Positions 36,671 through 45,321 of a stretch of DNA of 64,000 nt are shown in pieces; within the stretch, counting starts at the first letter, position 1, and each line of letters begins with the position of its first letter. Position numbers and translations under genes: made by a program. The notes beneath the pieces are model-generated. The model was not told where the DNA came from, did no database searches, and saw nothing but the letters and a program-made list of their open reading frames with translations. This DNA is from Vagococcus zengguangii. GTDB taxonomy: Bacteria > Bacillota > Bacilli > Lactobacillales > Vagococcaceae. The DNA is taken from positions 899,001-963,000 of the forward strand of contig NZ_CP039712.1 in assembly GCF_005145005.1 (NCBI RefSeq). Direction: 5' to 3'.

Positions 36671-39133
36671 GTGCAACATCGAAATGATATTCAAGAAATG
36701 CCACTGAAAGATGTCATGGGCGATCGCTTCGGTCGTTATTCTAAATACATTATTCAGGAACGTGCCTTACCGGATATTCGTGACGGGTTAAAACCAGTTC
36801 AACGTCGTATTTTATTTGCGATGAATGAAGATGGTAACACACATGAAAAAGCATTTAGAAAATCTGCAAAAGGTGTCGGTAATATCATGGGTAATTATCA
36901 TCCCCATGGTGACAGCAGTATTTATGATGCAATGGTCCGCATGAGTCAGGATTGGAAATTGCGTGAAACGTTAATTGAAATGCATGGTAATAATGGTAGT
37001 ATGGACGGTGATCCGCCTGCTGCGATGCGTTATACGGAAGCCCGTTTATCAAAATTAAGTGGTGAAATGTTAGCCGATATTGAAAAAGAAACGGTAGATT
37101 TAGTATGGAACTTTGATGATACCGAAAAAGAACCGACTGTTTTGCCAGCTCGTTATCCTAACTTATTAGTAAATGGTTCAACCGGAATTTCAGCAGGATA
37201 TGCAACTGAAATTCCAACGCATAATCTGGGAGAAGTCATTGAAGGAACGATCTATTTAATCGATCATCCTAATGTAACGCTAGATAAATTGATGGAATTT
37301 ATTCCGGGTCCAGATTTTCCGACTGGCGGAATTTTACAAGGTGTTGACGAAATTAAGAAGGCTTATACTAAAGGGAAAGGGCGCGTTGTTTTACGTTCTA
37401 AAACGGAAATTAAGCCAATGAAAGCCGGCCGTGAACAAATTGTCATTTCTGAAATTCCTTACGAAGTCAATAAAGCGAATTTGGTTAAGAAAATGGATGA
37501 AATTCGTCTGATGAAAAAAATTGACGGGATTGCTGAAGTTCGTGATGAAACAGACCGTACTGGTTTACAAATCGTGATTGATTTGAAAAAAGATGCTAAT
37601 GCTCAAGGGATTTTAAATTATTTATTCAAAAATACTGACTTGCAAGTGAACTATAACTTCAATATGGTAGCGATTGACGAACAACGTCCGAAACAAGTGG
37701 GCTTAATTCGGATTTTACAAGCCTATATCGATCATCGTCGTGACGTGATCCAACGTCGTTCACGTTTTGAATTGAACCGTTCATTGAAACGTCAACATAT
37801 CGTAGAAGGGTTAATGAAAGCTTTATCGATTTTAGATGAAGTGATTGCAACGATTCGTAAGAGTAAAGACAAGAAAAATGCGAAACAAAACTTAGTAAAA
37901 GAGTTTGCTTTTTCTGAAGCGCAAGCCGAAGCGATTGTGTCGTTACAATTGTATCGTTTAACGAATACCGATATTACGGCACTTGAAAAAGAAGCACAAG
38001 AGTTAGCTGATAATATTACGTTCTTAAACTCTATTTTAGGCAACGACAAAGAATTAATGAAGCTAATGAAAAAAGAATTACGTGAAGTGAAGAAACAATA
38101 TGAATCATCACGTTTAACCTTCATTCAAAAAGAAATCGAAGAAATTGTGGTCAATACGGAAGTCTTAGTATCACAAGAAGACGTGATGGTGACCGTTTCT
38201 AAAGAGGGCTATATTAAGCGTAGTAGTTTACGTTCATTTAGCGCCTCATCAGCCAATGAGATTGGCTTGAAGGAAACAGATTATCTAGTGTTTGCCAAAC
38301 AACTACACACATTACAACACGTGTTGATTGTAACGAACAAAGGGAACATGATTTATCGTCCAATTCACGAGTTAGCGGATATTCGTTGGAAAGATGTGGG
38401 TGAGCATCTATCTCAAACGATTACGAACTTTGATAAAGATGAGCAAGTGATTGGTGTTTATCCATACGATCAATTAGCAGATAATAAAGTCTTTGTATTA
38501 ATTTCACGTAATGGCATGATTAAGCAAACCGCTATGACCGAATTTGCAACGTGGCGTACGTATAAGAGTAAAGCGACTGCGTGTATGAAATTAAAAGGTG
38601 ATGACGAAATTGTCAATGCGTATTTAGTTGAAGATGGCCAACCGTTAGATGTTTTCTTAGTGAGTTATCGTGGTTTTGGACTTCGTTATCCATTAAGTGA
38701 GGTCAACACAGTTGGTGCTAAGGCAGCAGGTGTCATCTCGATGAATTTGAAAGAAGAAGACTATATCGTAAACGGCCTACTTGTTTGGTCTGAGGGCGAT
38801 ACACCGGTTACGATTGTGACACAACGTGGCGCAATTAAACGTATGCTAGCACAAGAGATCAATCCGTTAAGTCGTGCTAAACGAGGTATTATGGTTTTAC
38901 GGGAGTTAAAAAATAATGCCCATCGTGTGATAAGTGTGACGGAATCTCAAAAAGATGCAATTATCGAAGTCTTAACCAACAAAGGTAATCTTTATACGTT
39001 TAACTCAGGCACATATCCAATCAATGATCGGATGTCAAATGGTTCCTTCTTATTTGATGAAAAACAAGAAGGTGGCGTAGCACAAGTCTATCAAGGAGCC
39101 ACACCACAACTATCTGAACAAGCAGAACAATAG
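36671..39133 (+). CDS. parC: DNA topoisomerase IV subunit A
   Basis: The 820-residue breakage-reunion subunit separates linked daughter chromosomes. The catalytic Tyr121 is in AAMRYTEARLS. The quinolone-determining segment reads HPHGDSSIYDAMVR, with Ser82 and Asp86 corresponding to pneumococcal Ser79 and Asp83. Both are the susceptible residues. The C-terminal beta-pinwheel (about 490-800) has several repeated blades. The start is GTG 36671, following AAGGAAGTG. It forms an operon with parE and ends at a strong hairpin. Confidence 0.95.
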   Translation: MQHRNDIQEMPLKDVMGDRFGRYSKYIIQERALPDIRDGLKPVQRRILFAMNEDGNTHEKAFRKSAKGVGNIMGNYHPHGDSSIYDAMVRMSQDWKLRETLIEMHGNNGSMDGDPPAAMRYTEARLSKLSGEMLADIEKETVDLVWNFDDTEKEPTVLPARYPNLLVNGSTGISAGYATEIPTHNLGEVIEGTIYLIDHPNVTLDKLMEFIPGPDFPTGGILQGVDEIKKAYTKGKGRVVLRSKTEIKPMKAGREQIVISEIPYEVNKANLVKKMDEIRLMKKIDGIAEVRDETDRTGLQIVIDLKKDANAQGILNYLFKNTDLQVNYNFNMVAIDEQRPKQVGLIRILQAYIDHRRDVIQRRSRFELNRSLKRQHIVEGLMKALSILDEVIATIRKSKDKKNAKQNLVKEFAFSEAQAEAIVSLQLYRLTNTDITALEKEAQELADNITFLNSILGNDKELMKLMKKELREVKKQYESSRLTFIQKEIEEIVVNTEVLVSQEDVMVTVSKEGYIKRSSLRSFSASSANEIGLKETDYLVFAKQLHTLQHVLIVTNKGNMIYRPIHELADIRWKDVGEHLSQTITNFDKDEQVIGVYPYDQLADNKVFVLISRNGMIKQTAMTEFATWRTYKSKATACMKLKGDDEIVNAYLVEDGQPLDVFLVSYRGFGLRYPLSEVNTVGAKAAGVISMNLKEEDYIVNGLLVWSEGDTPVTIVTQRGAIKRMLAQEINPLSRAKRGIMVLRELKNNAHRVISVTESQKDAIIEVLTNKGNLYTFNSGTYPINDRMSNGSFLFDEKQEGGVAQVYQGATPQLSEQAEQ

Positions 39134-39137
39134 TTAT

Positions 39138-39199
39138 TTGTTATCTATAAAAAAATATTGTACAATGGGGGAGTTGTGTTTTTAACACAGCTCCTTTTT
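39138..39199 (+). promoter_or_regulatory. parC terminator overlapping a downstream promoter
   Basis: TTGTTA (39138-39143), 17 bases and TACAAT (39161-39166) form a good promoter. The 11-bp hairpin GGAGTTGTGTT/AACACAGCTCC (39170-39180 with 39184-39194) plus T-run starts within a few bases of it. The hairpin ends parC transcripts. The promoter probably drives the next gene, and its transcripts would start inside the hairpin, too short to terminate there. Confidence 0.65.
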
Positions 39200-39249
39200 A
39201 TATGGAATGGCATGTAACTAACAGACAGTTAAGTAAGAAAGGTGATTAT

Positions 39250-40194
39250 TTGAAGCGTAAAATAATCAATAGCAAAACGTTATTAGTCGTTTTTATGAGT
39301 TTGATGACGATTTTTGTAGTAATATTTTATCGTCGACCGACGCCAACCATTGTTAGCCAAAATATTGAACGAGCAGAAATGCTTAGTCAAGCGAAGCAAT
39401 TAATTGATATTGAAAAATTAAATAAAGAGTTAAATGAGAAAAAAGTTGATAAGGAACGCTCACAGCAACTAACCAAAACATTACAGGACGCTTGGAAAAC
39501 CCTATTAAAAAACGAAACCACAAAATTTGATATTGCGATTTATGATAATCGAACAGATATTTATGTGACCTACAGCAATAAACCGATTCCTCACTTTTAT
39601 ACTGCGAGCATCGCTAAAGTAGCGGTCTTAATGGAAGTGTTGGCGTTAGATGAGAAGGGGATTGCTGGATTATCAACTCAAGAGCAGAGAGATGCTGAAT
39701 TAATGATTACTAAAAGTAATAATGAAGTTACACACAAATTCGTAAAAAGTCGCTTAGGTGATTATTTAGAGATAGATCATTTATTTGCGGCACTTAACAT
39801 GAGTGACACTCAAGCTAACAAGGAATCTTGGGGACTAATTCAAACCGATGCGTTAGATCAGGTGAAATTAATTAATGCTATTTTTGGTGAGCAACCATAC
39901 AATCGACAACAAGATGTCACCTACATTCAACAATTGATGTCAAGAGTTGACGAGGAACAACAGTGGGGGATTTCTAAAAATGCAAATCGCTATTATTTAA
40001 AAAATGGCTGGCTATCGCTTGATGGAAAGACGTGGCTTGTCAACAGTATTGGGAAAGTAGCTGATCAGAATGCTGATTACTCAATTGCGGTATTGACGGA
40101 AGGAAATCAAACCTTCACTGAGGGCATAAAATTAATCGAAAAAATTGCAGGAGAAACTTATAAACAAATTGAACAATTAACCATCAAAGACTAA
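39250..40194 (+). CDS. Membrane-anchored serine hydrolase, class A beta-lactamase fold
   Basis: The 314-residue protein has an N-terminal signal-anchor (about 10-27) and an extracytoplasmic domain with the SxxK motif (YTASIAKVAVLMEV) and an SxN-like KSNNEVTHKF. The expected third KTG box is not clear; KNGWLSLDGKTW occupies that region. It therefore resembles the beta-lactamase2 family rather than a true resistance enzyme. The substrate is unknown, and a cell-wall peptide is one possibility. I start at TTG 39250 behind GAAAGGTGA. An upstream ATG at 39202 lacks a ribosome site. Confidence 0.7.
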   Translation: MKRKIINSKTLLVVFMSLMTIFVVIFYRRPTPTIVSQNIERAEMLSQAKQLIDIEKLNKELNEKKVDKERSQQLTKTLQDAWKTLLKNETTKFDIAIYDNRTDIYVTYSNKPIPHFYTASIAKVAVLMEVLALDEKGIAGLSTQEQRDAELMITKSNNEVTHKFVKSRLGDYLEIDHLFAALNMSDTQANKESWGLIQTDALDQVKLINAIFGEQPYNRQQDVTYIQQLMSRVDEEQQWGISKNANRYYLKNGWLSLDGKTWLVNSIGKVADQNADYSIAVLTEGNQTFTEGIKLIEKIAGETYKQIEQLTIKD

Positions 40195-40225
40195 CGTTAG
40201 GATAGTTTTTGATGGTTAATTTTTT
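40175..40225 (+). terminator. Terminator overlapping the serine hydrolase gene end
   Basis: The 14-bp arms AATTAACCATCAAA (40175-40188, inside the last codons) and TTTGATGGTTAATT (40208-40221) enclose a 19-base loop and are followed by a T-run. Confidence 0.8.
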
Positions 40226-40289
40226 AATGAATTATTTTTTATTTTTTGCGAAAAAAGTACAATTAATGTACAGGGAAGGGTTGATTGAG

Positions 40290-40811
40290 ATGAGTGGAGA
40301 AAGAAAATTTAATTGGGGTTACTTAGTTATCGGTATTTTATTTATGTTGGTGGCATTTATGTCATTGTCACATCCAGAGGGAAACTGATTAGCGATTGTG
40401 ATGTATTTTGGCTTTGGCGCTATTGCTAAAGGATGTTTTGAGTTGTTTAATCGAAAAAAATTTAATCTCTTAGCCGGTGAAAAATCAAAATTTCCCATTT
40501 TACTTGGTATTCTAGATATCTTGATTGGCTTAATGTTACTGTTTAATATTGGGGCTAGCTTAGTCATTTTACCTTACTTTTTTGCTGCTTGGTTTATTAT
40601 AGATTCTATCTATGAGATGTTTTTTGCTAAAATATATAAAGGTGTAAGTGAACCGATGTATTGGTTTACGATTATTTCTAATGTTTTAGGTATTATTTTA
40701 GGGGTAATGTTATTATTTAATCCCATTACTTCTGCGTTAACCTTAGCGTTCTTAGTGGGTGCCTACTTTATGGTGACGGGTGTCACTTATATTGTGGCAG
40801 CCTTTGGTTAA
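40290..40811 (+). pseudogene. HdeD/DUF308-like membrane protein gene with in-frame TGA
   Basis: From ATG 40290 behind GGGAAGGG, the frame encodes an N-terminal segment with one membrane helix, then a TGA at 40386-40388, and continues in the same frame to 40811 with four or five more helices (YFGFGAIAKGCFELFNRKK, then SKFPILLGILDILIGLMLLFNIG). The joined product would be 173 residues, the size of HdeD-like proteins. A single TGG to TGA change explains the break. Reinitiation at GTG 40398 or ATG 40401 could give a 136-137-residue fragment, but without a ribosome site. The GTACA-5-TGTAC palindrome at 40257-40271 upstream may be an operator. Confidence 0.7.
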
Positions 40812-40819
40812 TAGTATAT

Positions 40820-40856
40820 AAAAAAAGAGGTGTGACTTAGTCACACCTCTTTTTAA
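40820..40856. terminator. Bidirectional terminator
   Basis: The stem with arms AAAAGAGGTGTGA and TCACACCTCTTTT (40823-40835 with 40841-40853) has A and T runs on both sides. It ends the HdeD-like transcript on the plus strand and a candidate RNA on the minus strand. Confidence 0.9.
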
Positions 40857-40946
40857 TCCGGCCTTACCGACATCGTCCACTATGTCTTTTGGTAAGGGTG
40901 AACTCCAAAATCGAGTTCTGTCGCCTCATCGCATAACGGTATCATA
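40820..40946 (-). ncRNA. Candidate structured small RNA
   Basis: On the minus strand an extended -10 element TGGTATGAT (hexamer at 40941-40946) would start RNA near 40934. The RNA folds into three consecutive hairpins: GAACTC/GAGTTC (40918-40913 with 40905-40900); a long CCTTACC/GGTAAGG stem (40897-40891 with 40868-40862) with inner GACAT/ATGTC; then the intrinsic terminator at 40853-40823. No open frame of useful length lies inside. Length would be about 115 bases. I do not recognise an RNA family. The hairpins also form on the plus strand, but there the ylxM promoter lies downstream of them. Confidence 0.5.
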
Positions 40947-41053
40947 CCATATAAAATTACAAAAAGCTACTACAAAATGACTAGCCACACCGTCAGTTTA
41001 TGCTATAATATAAAAGAGTTTGTATATTAAGGCTAAGTAAAGGAGGGATAGGA

Positions 41054-41392
41054 ATGGATATAGAAAAAACGAATCGTATGAATGCGCTGTTTGAATTCTA
41101 TTCAACCCTTTTGACCGAAAAGCAAATGAATTATATTGAGCTATATTATGCAGATGATTTTTCATTAGGTGAAATTGCCGAAGAGTTTGATGTGAGCCGT
41201 CAAGCAGTTTACGATAACATTAAGCGTACAGAAAAAATTCTTGAAAAATACGAAAAGAATTTACATTTATATTCTAATTATGTCGTTAGAAAAGATTTAC
41301 TTGAAAAAATGAAGGATAAGGTGTCACAAGATTATCCTGATGATACTGAATTACATGAATTAATTAAGCAAATTCAAGAAATAGAAGATTAA
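41054..41392 (+). CDS. ylxM: YlxM family (UPF0122) DNA-binding protein
   Basis: The 112-residue helical protein has a sigma-factor-like helix-turn-helix [26 protein letters not shown] (about 36-61). In most Firmicutes it is cotranscribed with ffh and has been linked to signal recognition particle function. Here ffh follows after 13 bases. AAGGAGGG precedes the ATG, and TATAAT near 41005 is a plausible -10. Confidence 0.92.
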   Translation: MDIEKTNRMNALFEFYSTLLTEKQMNYIELYYADDFSLGEIAEEFDVSRQAVYDNIKRTEKILEKYEKNLHLYSNYVVRKDLLEKMKDKVSQDYPDDTELHELIKQIQEIED

Positions 41393-41405
41393 GGGGTAGG
41401 TAAGA

Positions 41406-42845
41406 ATGGCTTTTGAAAGTTTAACAGAACGCTTGCAAGGAGCGATGAAAAAATTACGTCGTAAAGGAAAGATTACTGAAGCTGACGTAAAAGAAATGAT
41501 GCGCGAGATTCGTCTGGCTTTATTAGAGGCCGACGTTAACTTTAAAGTGGTAAAAGACTTTACGAAACGTGTCAGTGACCGTGCCGTTGGGGAAGAAGTA
41601 TTAGAAACCTTAACTTCAGCACAACAAATCGTTAAAATCGTTGATGAAGAGTTAACAGCAACATTAGGTGGCGAAGCCGTGCCACTAAACAAATCACCTA
41701 AAATTCCGACAATCGTGATGATGTCAGGTTTACAAGGGGCTGGTAAAACAACGTTTGTTGGTAAATTAGCTGGTCAATTAAAGAAAAATGAAAATGCCCG
41801 TCCATTATTGATTGCCGGTGACGTTTATCGTCCAGCTGCGATTGAGCAGTTAAAAGTAATCGGTGAGCAATTAGACATTCCTGTATTCGAAATGGGAACA
41901 GAAGTTAGCCCAGTTGAAATCGTTCGCCAAGGGTTAGAATTAGCAGCTCAACAAAAAAATGACTATGTGTTCATCGATACAGCCGGTCGTCTTCATATCG
42001 ACGATGTTCTAATGAACGAGCTAAAAGAAATTAAAGCTTTAGCAGATCCAGATGAAATTCTATTAGTTGTTGATGCCATGACTGGTCAAGATGCCGTAAA
42101 CGTAGCAGAAAGCTTCAATGAGCAATTAGATATTACTGGGGTAGTCGTGACGAAATTAGATGGTGACACACGTGGTGGTGCCGCTCTATCAATTCGTGCC
42201 GTAACGGGGAAACCAATTAAATTTGCTGGTACAGGTGAGAAGTTAACTGACTTAGAAGTTTTCCATCCAGATCGTATGTCTAGTCGTATTTTAGGGATGG
42301 GTGACTTATTAACTTTAATTGAAAAAGCCCAAGCTGATTTTGATGAACAAAAAGCTGAAGAATTAGCAATGAAAATGAAAGAAAACTCTTTCGATTTTAA
42401 CGACTTCATTGAACAATTAGACCAAGTAATGGGTATGGGGCCAATTGAAGATTTATTAAAAATGATTCCAGGAATGAGCGAAGTGCCAGGTCTTGATCAA
42501 TTTAAAGTTGATCCTAAAGATGTTGCGCGTAAACGTGCAATTGTCATGTCAATGACACCAGCCGAGCGTGAAAATCCTGATTTATTAAATCCGAGCCGTC
42601 GTCGTCGTATTGCCGCTGGTTCTGGTAACAGCGTCGTTGAAGTGAATCGAATGATTAAACAATTCAATGAGAGTAAAAAAATGATGCAACAAATGACTAA
42701 CGGTAACATGCCAGCAGGAATGGACCAAATGTTTGGTTCAGGCATAAAAGGCAAGATGGGCAAAATGGCCTTTAATTCTATGGCGCGTAAACAACAAAAC
42801 GCGAAGAAAAAAGCCTTGAAAAAAGCGAAGAAAAAGAAAAAATAA
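41406..42845 (+). CDS. ffh: Signal recognition particle protein Ffh
   Basis: The 479-residue GTPase binds signal sequences on ribosomes and delivers them to FtsY. It has an N domain, a G domain with P-loop GLQGAGKTTF (about 107-116), DTAGRLH and TKLDGDTRGG, and a C-terminal Met-rich M domain (about 330-450) with the RNA-binding helix SRRRRIAAGSG. The Lys-rich tail KKKALKKAKKKKK is typical of Lactobacillales. Confidence 0.97.
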   Translation: MAFESLTERLQGAMKKLRRKGKITEADVKEMMREIRLALLEADVNFKVVKDFTKRVSDRAVGEEVLETLTSAQQIVKIVDEELTATLGGEAVPLNKSPKIPTIVMMSGLQGAGKTTFVGKLAGQLKKNENARPLLIAGDVYRPAAIEQLKVIGEQLDIPVFEMGTEVSPVEIVRQGLELAAQQKNDYVFIDTAGRLHIDDVLMNELKEIKALADPDEILLVVDAMTGQDAVNVAESFNEQLDITGVVVTKLDGDTRGGAALSIRAVTGKPIKFAGTGEKLTDLEVFHPDRMSSRILGMGDLLTLIEKAQADFDEQKAEELAMKMKENSFDFNDFIEQLDQVMGMGPIEDLLKMIPGMSEVPGLDQFKVDPKDVARKRAIVMSMTPAERENPDLLNPSRRRRIAAGSGNSVVEVNRMIKQFNESKKMMQQMTNGNMPAGMDQMFGSGIKGKMGKMAFNSMARKQQNAKKKALKKAKKKKK

Positions 42846-42852
42846 TAAGTAT

Positions 42853-42886
42853 AAGCGTGTAGTTGATGTATCTACACGCTTTTTTT
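42853..42886 (+). terminator. Terminator after ffh
   Basis: Stem AGCGTGTAG/CTACACGCT (42854-42862 with 42872-42880) followed by seven T residues. The next gene's ribosome site begins right behind the T-run. Confidence 0.88.
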
Positions 42887-42901
42887 AAGGAGAAATAAGT
42901 G

Positions 42902-43264
42902 ATGAAACACGCTGTATTAATGATTTATGTCGAAAATGTTAAGGCCACGCAAGCTTTTTGGACTACTTATTTGGGGTTTACAGTTGAAAAAACATTAGAT
43001 TTAGGCCCTAGTCAGTCAGTTGTACTGAATCTAGAAGATAATTTTCGAGTACAACTTTTTGAGAAGAGTTTTATTGAGCAAGTCTCACCAGAAGTCTCTC
43101 TAGCTATGCCGTCTATTGCGATTTATGTGGATAATCTAGAAGATTACCATCAAGAGGTTGCTAGAGCAGGTTTGTTTATCAGCGATATATCGGAACATGC
43201 TGGGCAACGCTCATTTAATTTTCAAGATAATGAAGGGCATTATTTAGCTGCTATCGAACGTTAA
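42902..43264 (+). CDS. VOC (glyoxalase/bleomycin resistance-like) protein
   Basis: The 120-residue protein has a paired beta-alpha-beta-beta-beta pattern typical of the vicinal oxygen chelate fold: KHAVLMIYVENVKATQAFWTTYLGF at the start and SIAIYVDNLEDYHQEVARAG, then FNFQDNEGHYLAAIE at the end. The substrate is unknown. I choose ATG 42902, 8 bases behind AGGAGA; a GTG at 42899 is adjacent. It sits between ffh and rpsP, which are neighbours in Bacillus, as a lineage-specific insertion of a gene. Confidence 0.8.
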   Translation: MKHAVLMIYVENVKATQAFWTTYLGFTVEKTLDLGPSQSVVLNLEDNFRVQLFEKSFIEQVSPEVSLAMPSIAIYVDNLEDYHQEVARAGLFISDISEHAGQRSFNFQDNEGHYLAAIER

Positions 43265-43296
43265 CAATTATTTTAGTTCCTGTAAAGAAAAAACAC

Positions 43297-43325
43297 TTTA
43301 CATCGTTTTTGAAACGTGATAAACT
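43297..43325 (+). promoter_or_regulatory. rpsP promoter
   Basis: TTTACA (43297-43302), a 17-base spacer and TAAACT (43320-43325), 46 bases before rpsP. Confidence 0.65.
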
Positions 43326-43370
43326 ATCTTTTGTGAGCAACACAATAGAAAATTTAGAGGTGACATAATA

Positions 43371-43643
43371 ATGGCAGTTAAAATTCGTTTAAAACGTATG
43401 GGTTCAAAAAGAAATCCATTTTATCGTATTGTAGTAGCAGATTCTCGTTCTCCACGTGATGGACGTTTCATCGAGGTAGTAGGAACTTACGCTCCAACTA
43501 AAAACCCTGCAGAAGTAACAATCAAAGAAGATTTAGTTTTAGATTGGTTATCAAAAGGTGCACAACCTTCAGATACAGTTCGTAACATCCTTTCTAAAGA
43601 AGGCGTTATGAAAAAACATCACGAAGCTAAATTCACTAAATAG
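43371..43643 (+). CDS. rpsP: 30S ribosomal protein S16
   Basis: The 90-residue ribosomal protein begins [35 protein letters not shown], the diagnostic S16 N-terminus, and has [15 protein letters not shown] and [18 protein letters not shown]. It is required for assembly of the 30S body. AGAGGTGA precedes the ATG. A terminator directly follows, so in this genome it is not cotranscribed with the usual KH-domain and rimM genes. Confidence 0.98.
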   Translation: MAVKIRLKRMGSKRNPFYRIVVADSRSPRDGRFIEVVGTYAPTKNPAEVTIKEDLVLDWLSKGAQPSDTVRNILSKEGVMKKHHEAKFTK

Positions 43644-43651
43644 TTTAAATG

Positions 43652-43687
43652 AAAGACGTTTCTTTTTAATAAGAAACGTCTTTTTTG
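43652..43687 (+). terminator. Terminator after rpsP
   Basis: Stem AAAGACGTTTCTT/AAGAAACGTCTTT with a short A/T loop and T-run. Confidence 0.9.
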
Positions 43688-43836
43688 TTTATTTTTTGTA
43701 ATATTAAATGATTATCAGTTGAATTTATCAACAAATTTCAAAAATAAGTCGATTGGGATTGTTTTTATTTTGATTATTTCGTATTATAGAATTAGGGAAT
43801 AAAGAATCACAGTATCTATAAATAGAGGTGATGGAC

Positions 43837-44277
43837 ATGTCAGATGAGCAAGATGCTAAACAAATCAGCTCGTTTATCCGTATTTTCTCAAACTACTTAA
43901 ATACGATAGAAAAGAAAATGTCTAATGAACAATTGACGTTTAACGAGATAAAAGTGATGTTGGAGCTTTATGAAGCGGATAATCTAACAGCACGAGATAT
44001 TGAAGAACGATTAGATTTAGATAAAAGTTACATGAGTCGTATTCTGAAAAATTTAGCAGATTTAGAATTTATTGAAAAAGAACAATCATTTGAAGACAAA
44101 CGTTTGTTTTATTTATCGTTAACAAAAGAAGGTAAAGAGGCCGCTAAACAATTATATTATCAATACTTAGATGTTTTAGAAGAAGATCTTGAAATTCTAA
44201 GTAGTCCTTATAAAGGGAAATTGATTGATGCAATGAAAATGATTGAGTCTCATTATCAAAAAGAAGAGAATAAATAA
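43837..44277 (+). CDS. MarR-family transcriptional regulator
   Basis: The 146-residue winged-helix protein has a dimerisation helix at the N-terminus, recognition region LTARDIEERLDLDKSYMSRILKNLADLEFIEKE (about 50-82) and wing QSFEDKRLFYLSLTKEGKE. I start at ATG 43837, 6-7 bases behind GAGGTG. The in-frame GTG at 43828 lies within the ribosome site. The next gene is separated by a terminator, so the regulated target is not evident. Confidence 0.85.
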   Translation: MSDEQDAKQISSFIRIFSNYLNTIEKKMSNEQLTFNEIKVMLELYEADNLTARDIEERLDLDKSYMSRILKNLADLEFIEKEQSFEDKRLFYLSLTKEGKEAAKQLYYQYLDVLEEDLEILSSPYKGKLIDAMKMIESHYQKEENK

Positions 44278-44307
44278 AAGCCGAAAAATTATTTTTTTCG
44301 GCTTTTA
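44276..44307 (+). terminator. Terminator after the marR-like gene
   Basis: Stem AAAAGCCGAAAAA/TTTTTTCGGCTTTT starting at the stop codon of the MarR gene. Confidence 0.85.
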
Positions 44308-44433
44308 TTTAATAACGCCAACTATTTGCTTTTATTCACTTACTTGTTATAAAATTGAGTTATAAAGTATTGGTATTATTTTGATTAATGGATCAGGGAT
44401 TCGTTTATTAAAATTTGGAGTGGAGGAGAAACT

Positions 44434-45321
44434 ATGATTTTTAAGGGTGGTAGAAAAAGTTCGAATGTCGAAGACCGAACAAGTAGTGGTGGAGGAATGT
44501 CCACCTTAGCTGCTGGGGGAGGTATCGGTGCGATATTAATTGCGTTAATTTCATTCTTTTTTACAGGAAATTTAGGGAGTCTTGTAGATGTCTTTACATC
44601 GGGTATAACACCATCTAACTACGAAACAGTGAATGTTGATAGTGATGAATACAATGACCAAAAAGAATTTGCTTCTGTTGTATTCGGACATTTGGAAGAT
44701 TATTGGAATGATGCTTTTCCGGCATCAAAAGGCAAGTATACAGAACCAACGTTAGTCTTGTTCTCAGGTAGCGTTAATTCAGCTTGTGGAACCGCGACAG
44801 CACAGGTTGGCCCGTTTTATTGTCCTGGTGACCAAAAAGTTTACTTAGATTTAAGTTTTGGTGATGAATTAGCCAAACGTTATGGTGCTAAAGGTGATTA
44901 CGCGATGGCCTATGTTTTAGCTCATGAAGTAGGACATCATGTACAACAACAGTTAGGGATTACGGATCAATTGAACTATGTTCGACAACGTGTGTCGGAA
45001 AAAGACTACAACAAATATAGTGTTCAATTAGAATTACAAGCTGACTACTTTGGTGGTGCGTTTACGAAGTATTTAGCAGGTAAAACCTTTGAAGGGAAGC
45101 CGATTTTAGAAATGGGTGATGTTGAAGAAGCCATTGAAGCAGCTCATGCGATTGGTGATGACACCTTACAAAAACAAGCTCAGGGTTACGCGGTACCGGA
45201 TAGCTTTACACACGGAACATCAGCGCAACGTATGGAGTGGTTTAAACGTGGCTACACTTATGGTGATTTAGAAAATAGTAATACGTTTAAAGCAGCAGGT
45301 TTTACTAATATTAAATACTAG
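44434..45321 (+). CDS. Membrane-anchored neutral zinc metallopeptidase, YpfJ-like
   Basis: The 295-residue protein has a short cytoplasmic N-terminus, one membrane segment (about 31-48) and an extracytoplasmic peptidase domain. The HEXXH zinc site is HEVGH at 164-168 in VLAHEVGHHVQQQLG, and the third ligand is probably Glu in LELQADYFGGAF. The NSACGTATAQVGPFYCPGDQKVYLD segment is characteristic of this family (PF04228). The substrate is unknown. GGAGGAG precedes the ATG. The second IS1182 copy begins 8 bases after the stop. Confidence 0.88.
   Translation: MIFKGGRKSSNVEDRTSSGGGMSTLAAGGGIGAILIALISFFFTGNLGSLVDVFTSGITPSNYETVNVDSDEYNDQKEFASVVFGHLEDYWNDAFPASKGKYTEPTLVLFSGSVNSACGTATAQVGPFYCPGDQKVYLDLSFGDELAKRYGAKGDYAMAYVLAHEVGHHVQQQLGITDQLNYVRQRVSEKDYNKYSVQLELQADYFGGAFTKYLAGKTFEGKPILEMGDVEEAIEAAHAIGDDTLQKQAQGYAVPDSFTHGTSAQRMEWFKRGYTYGDLENSNTFKAAGFTNIKY

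Noticed and set aside
36902-36940. Quinolone-resistance mutation in parC
   Set aside because: Ser82 and Asp86 equivalents are the susceptible residues.
39250-40194. Acquired beta-lactamase resistance gene
   Set aside because: Only SxxK and an SxN-like motif are seen. There is no clear KTG box or omega-loop signature, and the gene lies in a housekeeping context.
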